From contig OZ020520.1 of NCBI GenBank assembly GCA_963971425.1, positions 28,427,535 to 28,491,534 on the forward strand: DNA of 64,000 bases, given 5' to 3'. Origin of the DNA: Bryoerythrophyllum caledonicum. Taxonomy: Eukaryota; Streptophyta; Bryopsida; Pottiales; Pottiaceae. The notes beneath the pieces were generated by a model, which did no database searches, was not told the DNA's origin, and saw only the letters and a program-made list of their open reading frames with translations. Every line of letters starts with the position of its first letter. Position 1 is the first letter of the stretch. Position numbers and translations under genes: made by a program. Positions 23,301 to 35,286 of the stretch are shown here, piece after piece.

Positions 23301-25746
23301 TCATCAGAAATAGATACTGAATATTTAACAATTACTGAACTAGGCAACAATGGTAATTGAAATTCAGTTGTGCACTGACAAGCTTACCTCAAACATGAGC
23401 TTCTAAAATGCGTCATACGTCATGTGATACCATTTTTTTGTTGCCTTCTTCCCCCACTCGTGCACGCTTGCTTCGTAATCATCATCGCTAATCAAGCCCT
23501 TCAACTGCTCAAAGTCCAACAATCCGAAATGTTGGACCCTCTTTAGCTCATGTGATAAATGTTGCTTGACGTGATCAGCCTCTTTTGCCTAGAATATAAA
23601 AACCATTATTTAGATACGTATATGAACAATATGGATTTGAACCACCTAATACGACCATGGCAACGATGATAATTGGAGAATTGCAAAAATATTGTTGACA
23701 AAAACCAGGTGGATTGCATCTTACTTGTTAAGATCAGTCATGGCTTTGAGAAGAATATGGCGGTTTGCCAAACACGGCTCTAGAACCACTGCCCTCACCG
23801 GTGAATGGAAGATGAAGTCCCAAGAGTGCATCTGGGATATCACCTCCATCCACGCAATGTGGGGGTGGTTGCCATCCCAGATAATAAAGTACTTGTTTGA
23901 GAACGACTACAACTCCGGCCTCATTTGCAACATCATCTCTAACTTGCGATCCTCCTCTTGCCTAAGTGTAGACCAATTGGCTCGCTCAGAAGGAAGCACC
24001 TCTTGCTCCGTCATTGAGAAACTCTTCGCCGCTACATAGAAGCATGCGGATCCGGGTCAATATCCCTTCACAAACTCTGCCTTGAGCTTCTCAACATCAC
24101 TCTTCAAGGGGAGACGAACCTCCGTCATGGGTAGCATGCGACATAGTGGAATGAGGAGCTCCTCGATCGAAGGATAGAGTGACCTCTACAGGACATCTGA
24201 CGTCGTCCCCCGAATGGACTTCTTCAACGCTTGCTCGGTCGATTCCATCCTTGAGTCGCCCTCCAAGTCATGGATCTCTTCCTTCTCAGGTTGATTCATC
24301 GGATCTAAACCCTCACTACAGGATATCGTCCCTAGTTTTTCTTGTGCCATCTGAAATATTGTAGTACATAAAAAACGTCATCAAAGAAACACACTAAGCT
24401 TATTAATCTCTCTCACTCGAAACGCAGCAACATACCTCATCGAGGGGAACGCTCGCTCCATTCATGGTCATCCCAAAGGACCCAACGTTCCTTGAGCGCT
24501 TCTGACCCACCGCCGCCTGAAACCAACAGACATACCTCAGCACCGAGCATGCAATCAAATTTTTAAAAACCAGCGTACCTTTTCCACCAGCGCACGAGAC
24601 TGTTCCCCTAATTCGGATTCTCTCTTCTTGTGCCCCTGGAACCTGCTGAAACTACCCTCAACGAAGAGGACCAGCACCTCATCTATCACTAACTAAACAT
24701 AAAGAAGGTGACGAGCAAGAGGCTCGAGGAAGAAAATTAAAAAAAACAAGTCATCTCAGATTACCCTCGGATCTGAGGGTCATATTTTTGCTCCGAGTTT
24801 CTAAAAAATAAACCAGCTTACCTCCTCCACGAGCGCACGAGACTATAGCCCAGAGATGGCTACGGTTCACTCGCCCACCTCGAACTAGAGAGCAACAACC
24901 CTAGACGAAGAAGACGTGTGTCTCCAATAAGACTCCGGTGAGAAAGGATATAATAACGGGTTGACCCCTGATTCGCGGGATCGTCGCCTACCCGGGTTAT
25001 CTTAGCGCTCCAAAAACATTTGAGTGAACTATATGTCACAAAGGGAGACATTGAGACTCTAGAAGTACTATTCATTCAATCGGGTTTTGTGGAAAGGAAG
25101 GCTAAGAACAGTACTGAGGCGATGAGCCTGGTCCCGGCTCAAGGAGTGCTGGGGTTTCATTGTTCTTACTTCGATGATGAATTCTAGCTAGACTAGCGAG
25201 TGTTTGAGCTGGGGAGGTGGGGTTGATCTTTGTAGATCTTGATGGATTTCCTCGGCTTTCAGATGCAATAGTTGACTTCATCGTTTGACACTGAGACTCC
25301 TCAGAAATGTCGTCAATCCAATTACCTCTTTCCAACCAGGTATCCAAGGCACTAGATCTCTGATACTGACTCATCGTATTAGCTTGAACTAAGTCCTCTT
25401 CTAGTCTCTCCCCACAAAAATGCTTACTAGGCATGTTCACCTGCACAATATTGGAAGAACCGTAGTCCTTCCCTAACACCATTCAACTTATATGAGTCAT
25501 TAATTTCTGCAAAACAATGGAACACCAATCAAAAAATACCTGATCGCTGGAACGGGATGATGAAGCTTCTTTGTGGATAGTTGTCAAATCCCTAAGTTCC
25601 TCACTTGATATTGCGCCCACTACTTCTGTATTCTAAGAAGCTAATAATGTTAGCTTCTCTCGACGTTTCTTCTGAGCGCATACTTGTTTAGGATTTGAAA
25701 ACTTAGTAGGTCTTCTCCTCTGTCTAGCATTCTTAGTCATCCTTAG
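20328..25746 (-). pseudogene. Decayed multi-exon cargo gene: ParB-like plus methyltransferase-like protein
   Basis: Read on the minus strand, the gene starts near 25746 with a basic stretch (MTKNARQRRRPTKF) and ends with an acidic tail (SDELSGEEN) at 20328. Coding blocks occur near 25100-25740, 23690-24310, 23390-23590, 23090-23300, 22690-22970 and 21200-22660, with GT-AG boundaries between several. Near 23865 it reads FIIWDGNH, resembling the D-G-x-H of ParB/sulfiredoxin domains. A helical Lys/Ala/Glu-rich part follows. Near 21590-21620 VDMILFDVPED, then ALLRDGAPLIVFYPN and later WADFRQETK, recall motif IV and following strands of amino-methyltransferases, with DVPE in place of DPPY. At least six in-frame stops interrupt otherwise open frames, mostly TAG or TGA where CAG, CGA or TGG would fit. 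The domain reading is mine by eye; no search was run. Confidence 0.6.
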
Positions 25747-25857
25747 CACTCAACCACAAACCGTCATCTCCACTCCCTAAACATCACAACCTAGCAAGTA
25801 AATCACAAACTTATAGTCACAACTGCAAGGATGCAACCGTGCAATACATAACCCTTC
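25747..25857. promoter_or_regulatory. Divergent intergenic region of the Mutator-like element
   Basis: The short gap between the two outward-facing genes must hold their promoters if both start here. No TATA box or other element could be assigned. Confidence 0.3.
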
Positions 25858-28800
25858 ATGCTAGTACCTTCGACGGGGGGTAGATTCAGTTCTCAAAAAT
25901 ATCGGATCTTGACAGTCTTTAGTCTAAATGGAGACATCGTTGTAGTCTCTATTAATGTTACTTTCACCATATATATTCCGCCATCTCGCGCAAACTCCAT
26001 ATTTTTAGGTATACCCAACATCACTACTGGAAAAAGACTGTAGGCATGGTATTAAAACAATGGGCAACCCTTCCGTTTCAAGGAGCCCCGATTAGAATAT
26101 TTGATATATTAATAGATTTATGGACTACTACAAGCATGATTTTCATTGCATTTTGTCGTATCCGTCCAAGAGGCAAGAGAATGGTTGCATGAGCATCCTA
26201 CGTGTAATATGAATTTATTATCCCGCCGGAAAATGGTTCATGAACCATCTTATTTGAATGTCGACGCAAGCAGTTACTCATTCTCTTTGTTCAACCCGAG
26301 GTCATATCGCAAAGTTGTTCAACCTTCTTTGAGAGCCCTGGAACATGGTGTCTCTTTCATCATGCCGAGGGGGTATCCCTTTTCTCATGCCTGTTGATGA
26401 ACGTGGCACTGTCATTGTCGCAGAGTCTTTGCTCTGTCTTCGTTTCCGATTTAGGTGTGGAATGGTTCAAGTCAAACAGGATGTATTTGATAGTAACGGG
26501 ATTCACATGCAATCCATTTATCAAGTAAACGATCGTGATGCAGTAGGATTTGTGTGGAATTTATGTTCAAGTTCATTCAAAGTGTATGGTGTGTTAGATG
26601 CTCAGATGTCTGGTCATGCAACTACAGCCGTCACCACCTCTTCGGAGGATTCCGGAGATACAATACTCTTGCCTGGTTTGGCCACGAGGTCTATCTCGAT
26701 CGTCCATACACTTAGTGACACAGAGGAAGAAGATGTCAGTGATCCTAACTTAGGAAACTCAAGAAATCTCACCAATTGTCACAAGTCATTCCTTCCCAGT
26801 ATGTCTATTTCACTTGCTTCGATATCCGATACGTCCCAATCTGTTTCACTAGGAAAGCCACTAGTCCATCCTAAATCCAGAAGAATACGGAGTATTCTTC
26901 TGCAAGTTCATAAAACAGGTTTCAGAAAGGGGTCCAGGTCGGAGTTGTCACGAATAGATCTAGATAGTCTAGATCTGAAAAGTGTGAAGTACTTGCCGCC
27001 AGATTACAATGGAAACCAGATCTTTGAACTACCGCCACTTCCAGAGGGTATCCCTCCACAGTTTGGAGGGGGCCTTGATGGTATGAGTAAGCAGTATGAT
27101 GGTCACGCTAGGTGCAAGACGATGATTACAAACATCAAGAACGACTTCGGCCTCACATACCGGAAGTCAACGTGTACCGGGCATCTCCAGTGTTCCAACG
27201 CAAGTTGTGACTATAAATGCAGAAATGAAGGGTGCACGAATCAAACTGAGTGGAGCGGGTTTGCCTTCACCCCGTTTCCTGTCAACGGAGCACCTTCCGA
27301 GAATTCAACAATGGCATGTAAGCTTTGTTGGACTCCTCCTATTTGTATATCTCTCTGTGATGCTCGTATCTACTACGTGACATCGACCGATCCGTCACGC
27401 ACTCATGTAGCCATTCATCTTGGGCATCATGACCATCCCATCTCGAAAGGCGTCGACCAATGCACGATGGACGTTGTGCACGACTGTGTTGCCAAGAAAG
27501 TCCAGCGCACACCGAAGGCTACGAACTCCGCAATCATCATGGTAGCGAGCAAGAACTTTCTTTCTGACTACTTGATTCGTCTGGCATCCGGGTCATCAAC
27601 TTGGGAAGGAGCTTCTATAGACGTTGTCCTGGATCAATTCGAGACACTTTCATCTCCAAATATTAGAAACTTTGTGTCAACTTGCAAGAGGTTCTATAGT
27701 GGTGGTAAGGGAGTGATGGACAACATTACGGCCTTGAAGGAATCGTCCAAGTTTGTGTTCATCCACGAGAACAAGTTCCCCAGTCAATCCAAAGGTAAAG
27801 TCTTTGTCTTCAAGATGTCAGTCGATTGAGCAGGTAGTGGTGTGGATCTCGTCAAGCGTATGCAACCCGAGAATGACCTACAGGATTGCTGGTTGATGTT
27901 TGATCATGTCAAGCGGGTCAAAGACTGGACTACCATGGCATTTCATGTGTATGACAGTAGGTATTGTCGAGTCATGACAATTGCCATGTGCGATATGCAA
28001 TCCAAGGATGCCAATGCACAGCAGTTGTTTTGGGAGAATTTGAATGATACAATGAAGTACCACGGATTGGAGGCGACGAACTTCAAGGGCTTCATGGCGG
28101 ATAGTGTTGGGGCGAACTGGCACGCAGTTCGTCGAGTTTATGGCAACGGCGACATAGACAAGCCCATGGACAACAGAGAATGCACTTGTTTATTCCATTG
28201 GACGAAATGCCTCCACCGAGCCACCGTTCGGAACATTCTTGCCGGCTTCCAAGACCAGCATATTGCCCTCTGCAAGATCTGGAAGAATGCAAAGTCTCAA
28301 GAGAAGGCCAAAGCGCGATACAATGTAATAAGAAGGTGGTGGGTGTCCTCTGGTGCTACTACCGAAGTAGGGCGACAAGCTCTTGAGGATTGGATGGCGT
28401 TTTGGCACTTTCGGTATCCACAGTGGGGCGGCGCAATGCAATTTGTAAGTTGTCTAAGCTTTTCATACAATCTATTCTCCAGTTCTAACTGGTATAGTGC
28501 TTTGAAATTGAATTATTACCCTCGTTGACTCCTGCTAGGATCTGACGCTGGATGAAAGAGCGGACATGCCTTCATCCAACCTCGCTGAAACCGTCCACAA
28601 CCGGTGGCTTCAACAATCAGGGAACACGATGACACGCTTGTACGCTGCAACTGTGGACGACCTCATCGGTGCTTTCATGCAAATAACTTCATATCGTGCA
28701 TGGTTGAAGGATAAAACATCTGGTACAGGACCGGACAAAAGCACGCTGAGGCTCCGTTCTGCTCAACGTTCAGATGATCCCAAACTCATTGCTGAGGCTG

Positions 28801-29804
28801 TTAGAAACTTTCCAAATGCTGCAGATCTATTAACCCGAACTGGCGGACTAGAAGGTTCGGAGATTTTTGGGTCAACGAAGCGCAAGCTTGATTTGCCCCC
28901 AGGGTCCGAACATGATTCTCACCGTTCTGATACGGTGAACTACTCTATTCCACGAGATGGGACAAGGGTGACTCGGGCACGTATTGAGGAGTCGCTTAGC
29001 GGTCACGACTCTGGAGTTCAACATACAACCTTCGTATTGGAGTCGGACTGTGATCCATTGAAGTGGCACATTGCTCGTCTTCCAAAGAAGCTCGCTTGAA
29101 GATGCCAGGCATTGCAAGCTCATATAGGTCAGCAATGCAATGTTAGAGTACAACATGGAAGTTATGGAACTCCGGCCCCAACATACGTTGGTTTGAAGAA
29201 GGATTTCAGGAGTCCATGGAATGTTGCTGCGGAGTTCTGATTTTGCCCTGATGACATTAGCCGTTGTGTGAAGGGATCGAAGCGATCATTTGTATTGGAT
29301 TGGCCAGCAGTTCCGATGACATGGCCTGTGAAGTTTGGCACAAATCTAACAGTATAGGAGGTTTTGGCGTTAGAGGAAGCTAGTTTCCAATTGCAGCAAC
29401 GCGGTGCTCTTTCACGGCGTAGACAATTCCAAGTATCTTTGGACATGCCCCTTCCGCGTTCCCACTTCCCGGTTCCCTTGAATCCAAATTCATTCCACAC
29501 ATTTCGGCACGGCTATGCGATCTGTAGGGGCTCGGACGTTCCCACAATTGAGCAACGCAATAAGTGGTCAAGCACGGCTCTTATGAATAACAACTACGTT
29601 TCGAACGTCGTTGCCATACCATACCCAGGTTGGGGATGTGTTATTACCCTTGACACTGGCTCTGAAAAGTCCTACTGCATCACCTGTACGGACCTCCCGG
29701 GGTGTTTTTGCCCAGATTTCTTGAAAATGCAGTCGGAGGCATTGGGAAAGAAGGGGCAGTGGAAGTATTGCAAGCATGTGTACTACATCCTTCGTTACCA
29801 GTGA
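25858..29804 (+). pseudogene. Decayed MULE transposase with SWIM zinc finger
   Basis: The transposase cuts and joins the element's ends. Landmarks in order: a Cys-rich zinc-binding region near 27180-27350 (CSNASCDYKCRNEGC); first catalytic Asp in LMFDHVK at 27902; second in GFMADSVG at 28100, followed by V-x4-AV and the C-x2-H of CLFHW; an intron 28445-28538 (GTAAGT...GCTAG); catalytic Glu in NLAETVHN at 28587; and a C-terminal SWIM finger CFCPDF...CKHVYYIL at 29704-29790. This order is that of Mutator-superfamily transposases. The frame is held across stops at 27827, 29097, 29238 and 29355, each explained by one C-to-T change, while one frameshift lies near 26380. The N-terminal start is uncertain; earlier blocks are at 25858-26043 and 26146-26397. 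Not functional as it stands. Confidence 0.8.
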
Positions 29805-30276
29805 AAGATGGATTACAAGGTGGACGTATTCATGCACGCTCCCAGTTATAGCTTCAGCGAAGTGATGCGCATTCTTGAACTTGCCAACATTGCAGAACAT
29901 GCATGAGTAACTCATCGTTTGTAGCAAAGATCAGACGTCGTGATTTGGTCTTAAGTAGCATCATAGAGTGAGCAAGATATCAAATTATACTTTTGAATTC
30001 AGGATCAGAGTCCTGAATTCAGAACATGTGAGACATGATATTGTGCCAAGTAATAAATTGAATGTTCATAGAAACGTAGTCACGGAAGAGGAGAAGGCTC
30101 CAAATCAGAAGTTGTTGTCACAATACTGAGGTGACTACGGTTATAGGACACATTCTTAATTTAGTAAAGTGTATCAAACTTTGTGTGCAATTTTTGCATT
30201 TCTGCGGATTTTTCCCTGAATTTCACATTTTTTTAAAAACACATTTTTTTGTTTTTCAGAAATTTTTAGACTCCGT

Positions 30277-30311
30277 GCTCGCCGCTCGCTGCACACCGCT
30301 CACAAGATAGC
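30277..30311 (-). repeat. Right terminal inverted repeat of the Mutator-like element
   Basis: Reads gctcgccgctcgctgc and then cacaccgctcacaagatagc, the inverse of the left end with a small internal deletion. Confidence 0.8.
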
Positions 30312-30318
30312 GTCGCTG

Positions 30319-30689
30319 GCAATTTTGGGTTGCTTCACCTCAATTGAGCTCTCATTGGTGGCCTTGCCTCGAAAGTTGAACAAGGCTGATCGGCATTGGG
30401 TAATCTGAATGAGTTGGTTATCCATGGCATGTCTTCTCTCTTTTACTCACTCTCACTTGTTGGCGGAGGGCATCAAATCTCACCTACTCGACAATTTGAT
30501 TATGGACTCCGGTGGTTTTTGGGCTTTAAAATTCTATATTAGTTCCAAATCTTTGTGATTAAATTTGAAAAAAGATTTGATGAGTTTCATTCCTAATTCC
30601 ACATTTCTCTACATAATTTTTTTTTACATACAATGTCATTTGAGTCCCCAACTCGCTTGAGTGATCGGAATTGGGTGCCTCTATAATAA
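30319..30689. other. No recognised gene or repeat
   Basis: Ordinary AT-rich sequence between the Mutator-like element and the next Rep-A copy. I see nothing further in it. Confidence 0.4.
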
Positions 30690-32090
30690 CCAAAAACACT
30701 TCGGAACTGCTTGTTTAAGTGCAATGAGTAAGGAAGAAAGCAAAAAAATAAATTCTAGTTTTAACCGTTGGATCTCAATAAGGACTTTTAAAGTAACATA
30801 CTTACAAAATTTCATAAACTTTGACCGCACAGATTGAGTTGTTATAGTGTTTGAAGTAGAGAAAGGGTTCATTTTCTTCCTTGCGTTTAGTGGATCGTAA
30901 GACTTTGACTTCACTTGGTGTCCAAATTTTGCACTACAAAAGGTCTAAATTAATTATCATCATGTTAAGCATGATATTAGTTCGTTGTATACCCATTTTT
31001 AGAAGTAAACAAAGGGTGTAGCATATTCAAAAAAATTGTGCAAGGAGTGGATGCTCAAAAATTGAAAATTTAGGCTATAATTTTTGGTGAACATAAATGT
31101 TTTAGAATGAGAATCCAAATGGTCAATAAGAAGGTTTGTGCCACATAATGCCATGGGAAAAATAAAAAGTAAAAAAATATGAAGATCTCTAAGTTTTAAG
31201 TGGAAAGAAACAAAGTTTTTGGGTACCCTGCCTGACAATGTATGACAATAGAGTTATCCGCAAAGTACCCCAAATCCTCAGTTTCTAACCTGTAAAATGG
31301 AAAAGCCAGGGTCGCCGAGTCCACTGGCAGGGTTTCACTGTAGACCTCGAATAGAACTCTGGATAGACTAGTTTTTGAGCCCTAGAATTCCCAAACTCGA
31401 GTTTGTGCCTGGCTTTTATTTTAAGCCAACTCTGACCCTTCACATCATGCACAACTCTAGGATTGTAGGATACATGCCAGAGTGTCATGACGTTCATGAT
31501 TGTTCTTGTTTGTTTTTGGGAGATTTGTGCCACTTGTGCCATAAATAACACCTCCTCAAAACCCTCAAACCCTAAATTTTTTTCACAGGATTACTTTGCG
31601 GCTACACTCAAATACAGGTTGGATTCTCTTTTGCATGAAAAAAGGAGGACAAAAGACCGGTTCCCTTTACGAATAACTCAAATGTGTGAAAATGTTTGAC
31701 TTGGATAAATATGCTATTTTTCACTAAAGACAAGAGATTTTTTTGACAGTATGAAAGGAAATAACATTATTTGACAATATGGAAGGAAATAATATTATGT
31801 GGAAATAATATTATGTAGAAAGGAAATCTCACATTCAATTGAGTGTCCTAGCAAAAGTTTTAGAAGTAGACCAACGTGCTTGCTCTCCCCAATTGAACTT
31901 CAAAACCCTATAACATTTTCAATAAATGTTGGATTTAGGAAAAAATTGGACACACACAAAGGTTTAAGTAATGTCCATCTACAATAAAAATTTCAAAAAA
32001 GAATGTTATAAATTGACACAGTAGGAACTTGCCCAAACCTTCAAGAGTTCCCCAAGGGGGCTCTTGGTAATTCAGGGGTTAGACTAGTGA
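30690..32090 (-). repeat. Rep-A copy, inverted, split by a MITE
   Basis: The reverse-oriented Rep-A interior runs 30690-31250, is interrupted at a tgacaat|gtgtgaaaatg landmark, resumes at 31680 and ends with caggggtta at 32090. Without the 429-bp insert it is about 970 bp, close to the full-length copy. Confidence 0.65.
31251..31679. mobile_element. 429-bp MITE nested in Rep-A
   Basis: Left GAGTTATCCGCAAAG and the inverted right end GAGTTATTCGTAAAG match at 13 of 15. The insertion splits a Rep-A landmark cleanly, which fixes its ends better than the inverted repeats alone. No coding content. Confidence 0.65.
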
Positions 32091-32712
32091 ACAATAGCAT
32101 ATTAAATTAAGTCAAGCCTTTTCACACATTGTCGGCCAAGGGAATAAAAAAACATCTTTTTAACATAGAACTTAGAGATCTTCATATTTTCTTCCTTTCC
32201 ATTTTATCTACAACAATATGTGGTGTAAAGCTTCTTATTGACAATTTGTAATTTCATTGAAAAACATGCTAAGTCCACAAAAAAATAAAACTTGAATTGG
32301 CAATATTAGAACTTCCATACCTTGCACAATTGTTTTGTGCTACATCCCTTCCCGACCTCTAAAACTTGGTGTTCAAGAAATCAATATCATACTCAACATG
32401 GTGGCAATGGTGGCAATGACTATAGACCTTGTGTAGTGCAAAAATTTGACATCAAGTGAAGTCAAAGTTTGTTGATCCAGTGAGCACAAGGAAAATAAGG
32501 AATTGTTTTCTCTACTTCAAACACCATCGTCTTTCAATCTCTGCAGTCAAAGTTTACGAAATTTTGTGAGTATGTTACTTGATAAGTCTTGATTGAGATT
32601 CTACATATAGAACTAAAAATAAGAGTTATTGTTTCCTTCCTTAATCATTGCATTGGGCTGAACGGTTTAAAGTATTTTTGGTGTGAAATTGTCAAGATTT
32701 TTTAGGAGTTAA
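32090..32712 (+). repeat. Rep-A copy, partial, facing the preceding one
   Basis: Contains cacacattgtcggcc, tgcacaattgttttg, gtgaagtcaaag and tctgcagtcaaagttta, and ends TTTAGGAGTTAA at 32712. Together with the preceding inverted copy it makes a head-to-head pair. Confidence 0.65.
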
Positions 32713-32840
32713 ATAAAAATAGTTCATATTTTTTCAAAGTTTTATTGAATGATCATAAGTAATGGGGGAGTACACTTAAGTGAATCAAAAAAATAAATGT
32801 CTAATTCTCATTTTGACTCCTATTTTCATCTAATACCATA

Positions 32841-33260
32841 TGTAAAAGAAAGATTCAATATTAATGAATTAGTTGAGCGTTAGTTATGTTGAACTTGTTA
32901 TGTAAAAGAAAGATTCAATATTAATGAATTAGTTGAGCGTTAGTTATGTTGAACTTGTTATGTAAAAGAAAGATTCAATATTAATGAATTAGTTGAGCGT
33001 TAGTTATGTTGAACTTGTTATGTAAAAGAAAGATTCAATATTAATGAATTAGTTGAGCGTTAGTTATGTTGAACTTGTTATGTAAAAGAAAGATTCAATA
33101 TTAATGAATTAGTTGAGCGTTAGTTATGTTGAACTTGTTATGTAAAAGAAAGATTCAATATTAATGAATTAGTTGAGCGTTAGTTATGTTGAACTTGTTA
33201 TGTAAAAGAAAGATTCAATATTAATGAATTAGTTGAGCGTTAGTTATGTTGAACTTGTTG
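32841..33260. repeat. 60-bp satellite, seven near-identical tandem copies
   Basis: The unit begins tgtaaaagaaagattcaata and ends gttatgttgaacttgtta. Copies start at 32841, 32901, 32961, 33021, 33081, 33141 and 33201. The only difference I see is the final base of the last unit. There are no spacers. The flanks are unique AT-rich DNA, and the array is followed by tatatatatg. Such uniformity means very recent expansion or strong homogenisation, or an assembly artefact. Confidence 0.95.
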
Positions 33261-33799
33261 TATATATATGACTTTGATATTTTTTGAAGGTGAAACTATT
33301 GTTACTATTAGAAGGCTCCAAGACCATGGAGACTTTTAAGAAAGTGGTGAAAATCCAAAACAAGTATAATAATCATTCTTGACAAAGCGGTGCCCTTTGT
33401 ATGCTTGAGAAGCATCTTCAAATGGCTAAATGTTTTGGGTGTCAAAAGTTAGGATGTTCTTCAAGGGTGCAACTTCTATCATGGTACTTTTGTGACAGAT
33501 TTTTTTACCAAACCACAAATTTATTTGTTCAAAAAGAATCCTCTACATGTTATTGAACTTATAGAATCTAGAGAGTTGAATTTGCATACAATTTTTTTTT
33601 ATTTAAGGCTAGTTGTGAGATTGATTGTGCAAATTTAGTGAAGCTTGAAAATGCCTACAAGGTGGCTTTGGCATAATGGATATGACCTAGGCATTACATG
33701 GGTACCACCTAGACAAATCTCTTTGAATATATATATTCAAAATATATATTGTGAATTAATTATATACAAAAGTAACCTGCAAGTAGGGTAGTACAAAGA
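33261..33799. other. AT-rich DNA, no gene
   Basis: No open reading frame of note and no repeat edge. A short palindromic stretch tatatattcaaaatatata lies near 33729. Confidence 0.4.
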
Positions 33800-34330
33800 G
33801 CAAAAAAAGAAAAGAAAGTCATTATTTTCATCTCAAACATTAAGATCTTAATTTATACTACTAAAACCACATGCTTACAATTTTTCATAATGTAAGCATG
33901 GATTGAAAGATTATAGAGTTTGAAGTAAAGCAATAAGATTTTCTTTGTCCTTGTGTTTCAAGGATCAACAAAACTTTGATCTCACTTGTTGTGTTAAATA
34001 TTTGCATTACAAAATTCTAGATTTTATATTCTTATTATCTACATGATGTTAGTTCCTTGTACACCATTTTTTAGAGGAATTGTAGAAGTAAAGCATCTTC
34101 AAAAAATTAAGCAATGAAAAGAGGTTAAAAAATCACCAATGTATATTTTTATTTTCAATAAGTTTGTTCTTGTGTGAATTGAAAATCCAAATGGTCAAAA
34201 GTAATATTCATGCTTCTTCTGAAAGTGGAAAAAATCAAATGAGAAAGAAAAGATCTCTAATGTATGTGAAGAAATGAAATTTGTTTATTATACCTTGTGG
34301 AGAAAGTGGGAAAAATTCTACTTGTCTTGG
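33800..34330 (-). repeat. Rep-A fragment, inverted
   Basis: Contains catggattgaaagattata, gtttgaagtaaag, a tttgatctcacttg variant and ttccttgtacaccatttt in the reverse order typical of inverted Rep-A copies. The region 34331-34899 beyond it is AT-rich with scattered Rep-A words and no gene. Confidence 0.5.
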
Positions 34331-34899
34331 AGTGAACGTATTACACTAAGGAAGGTTATTATTCATGAGAGAATCTCATAAAAAAGAATTTTACTTAGTA
34401 ATTCACATTGGGCTTTTAGGAGAAAAAAAAGTTATGCTATTCAAAATGCAAAAGTAGGGAACTTGAGGAAGCTTCAAAAGTATTGCTACAAGTTTCTATT
34501 GATAGAAAGATTTTCCATACAGACAAATATTATCATTTTCTTTGATATTTTGACAAAAATTCTTGCCTTAAGTGTAAAAAAACATTTCAATCCAAGTCAA
34601 ACTTCTTCACACATTATTGAGCATGTTATTTGATAAGAAGTCCTACTGAAGATCCTACAATTCAAATCTTATTTTTTCATAATGACATATTTATTTTCTT
34701 ATAATAACATATTAGGATCACTACAGTGAAGCCACCTGCACAATTTTGCCAACCCCGATGAAGCTACGTAGAGAGACCACAGAGACTTAACTTGGAGATA
34801 CTGGGCGGAGTTTCCGAGGAAGAGGACGTTGACGTAGTCGGAGACAAGCACTTAAGTGAGGATTGCTCATACCCCGTTGGAAACAATAGGGTCAACTAA

Positions 34900-34984
34900 T
34901 TGGAAATAATTGTTTCTGTTTCCTTTCCCACTCTAGAATTAATAGTTTTGAAATGTTTATGGTATGAAATTGTCAAGGAATTAA
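34900..34984 (+). repeat. Rep-A 3' end joined to Rep-B
   Basis: Reads ctagaattaatagttttgaa and then tgtcaaggaattaa, the last 80 bases of a forward Rep-A, ending at the TTAA that begins Rep-B. Confidence 0.55.
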
Positions 34985-35285
34985 TCCTTCAAGGCCAATG
35001 AGCTTTTCCGGCATGTGAGGCTCTACAAGTGTTCTAGATCATGCAAAACGATATCTACATATTGGATACATTTCAGCACAAAAACCTACAAACTCATTTC
35101 ACGAAAATCATTGTAGCTCCCCAATGCTTGAACCGAATGCAGTGGCAATGGTCTCAACAAATACCCATCTTCCTCCACCTCTAAATTATGGTCTATTCTT
35201 CCCTTCGAGGTGGCCTGTAGCACTTCCTACAAAGGTTTCCGTCCCATAACAACCCAAATATGGTCAATCGGCCTGAAAGGGTTAA
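34981..35285 (+). repeat. Rep-B copy, TTAA-bounded
   Basis: 305 bp from TTAATCCTTCAAGGCC to GGCCTGAAAGGGTTAA, an inverted pair at the edges with TTAA at both. It is followed directly by a GA-rich/A-rich tract (35287-35357). Confidence 0.6.
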
Positions 35286-35286
35286 G

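Larger units (their letters stand above)
19746..30318. mobile_element. 10.6-kb Mutator-like element with two divergent genes
   Basis: The ends are inverted repeats: GCTATCTTGTGAGCGGTG at 19753 faces its perfect inverse ending at 30311. A second matching block (gcagcgagcgg) follows after a small indel, giving about 40 bp of similarity. If the outer CAG/CTG pairing is included, the element is 19746-30318. Inside are a MULE-type transposase remnant on the plus strand (25858-29804) and a second gene remnant on the minus strand (20328-25746), diverging from near 25800. I found no convincing 9-bp target duplication. The left flank is a Rep-A copy whose continuation is absent on the right, so there was loss at the site or the flank was already truncated. 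Both genes carry in-frame stops, so this copy is not autonomous. Confidence 0.8.

Noticed and set aside
25858-29804. Reassigned stop codons (an alternative genetic code) explaining frames held across stops
   Set aside because: LOG, the Tc1 transposase and the 1160-codon frame use standard stops, and the internal stops fit methylation-driven decay.
32841-33260. CRISPR-like array
   Set aside because: The 60-bp units abut without spacers and the setting is eukaryotic; it is a tandem satellite.
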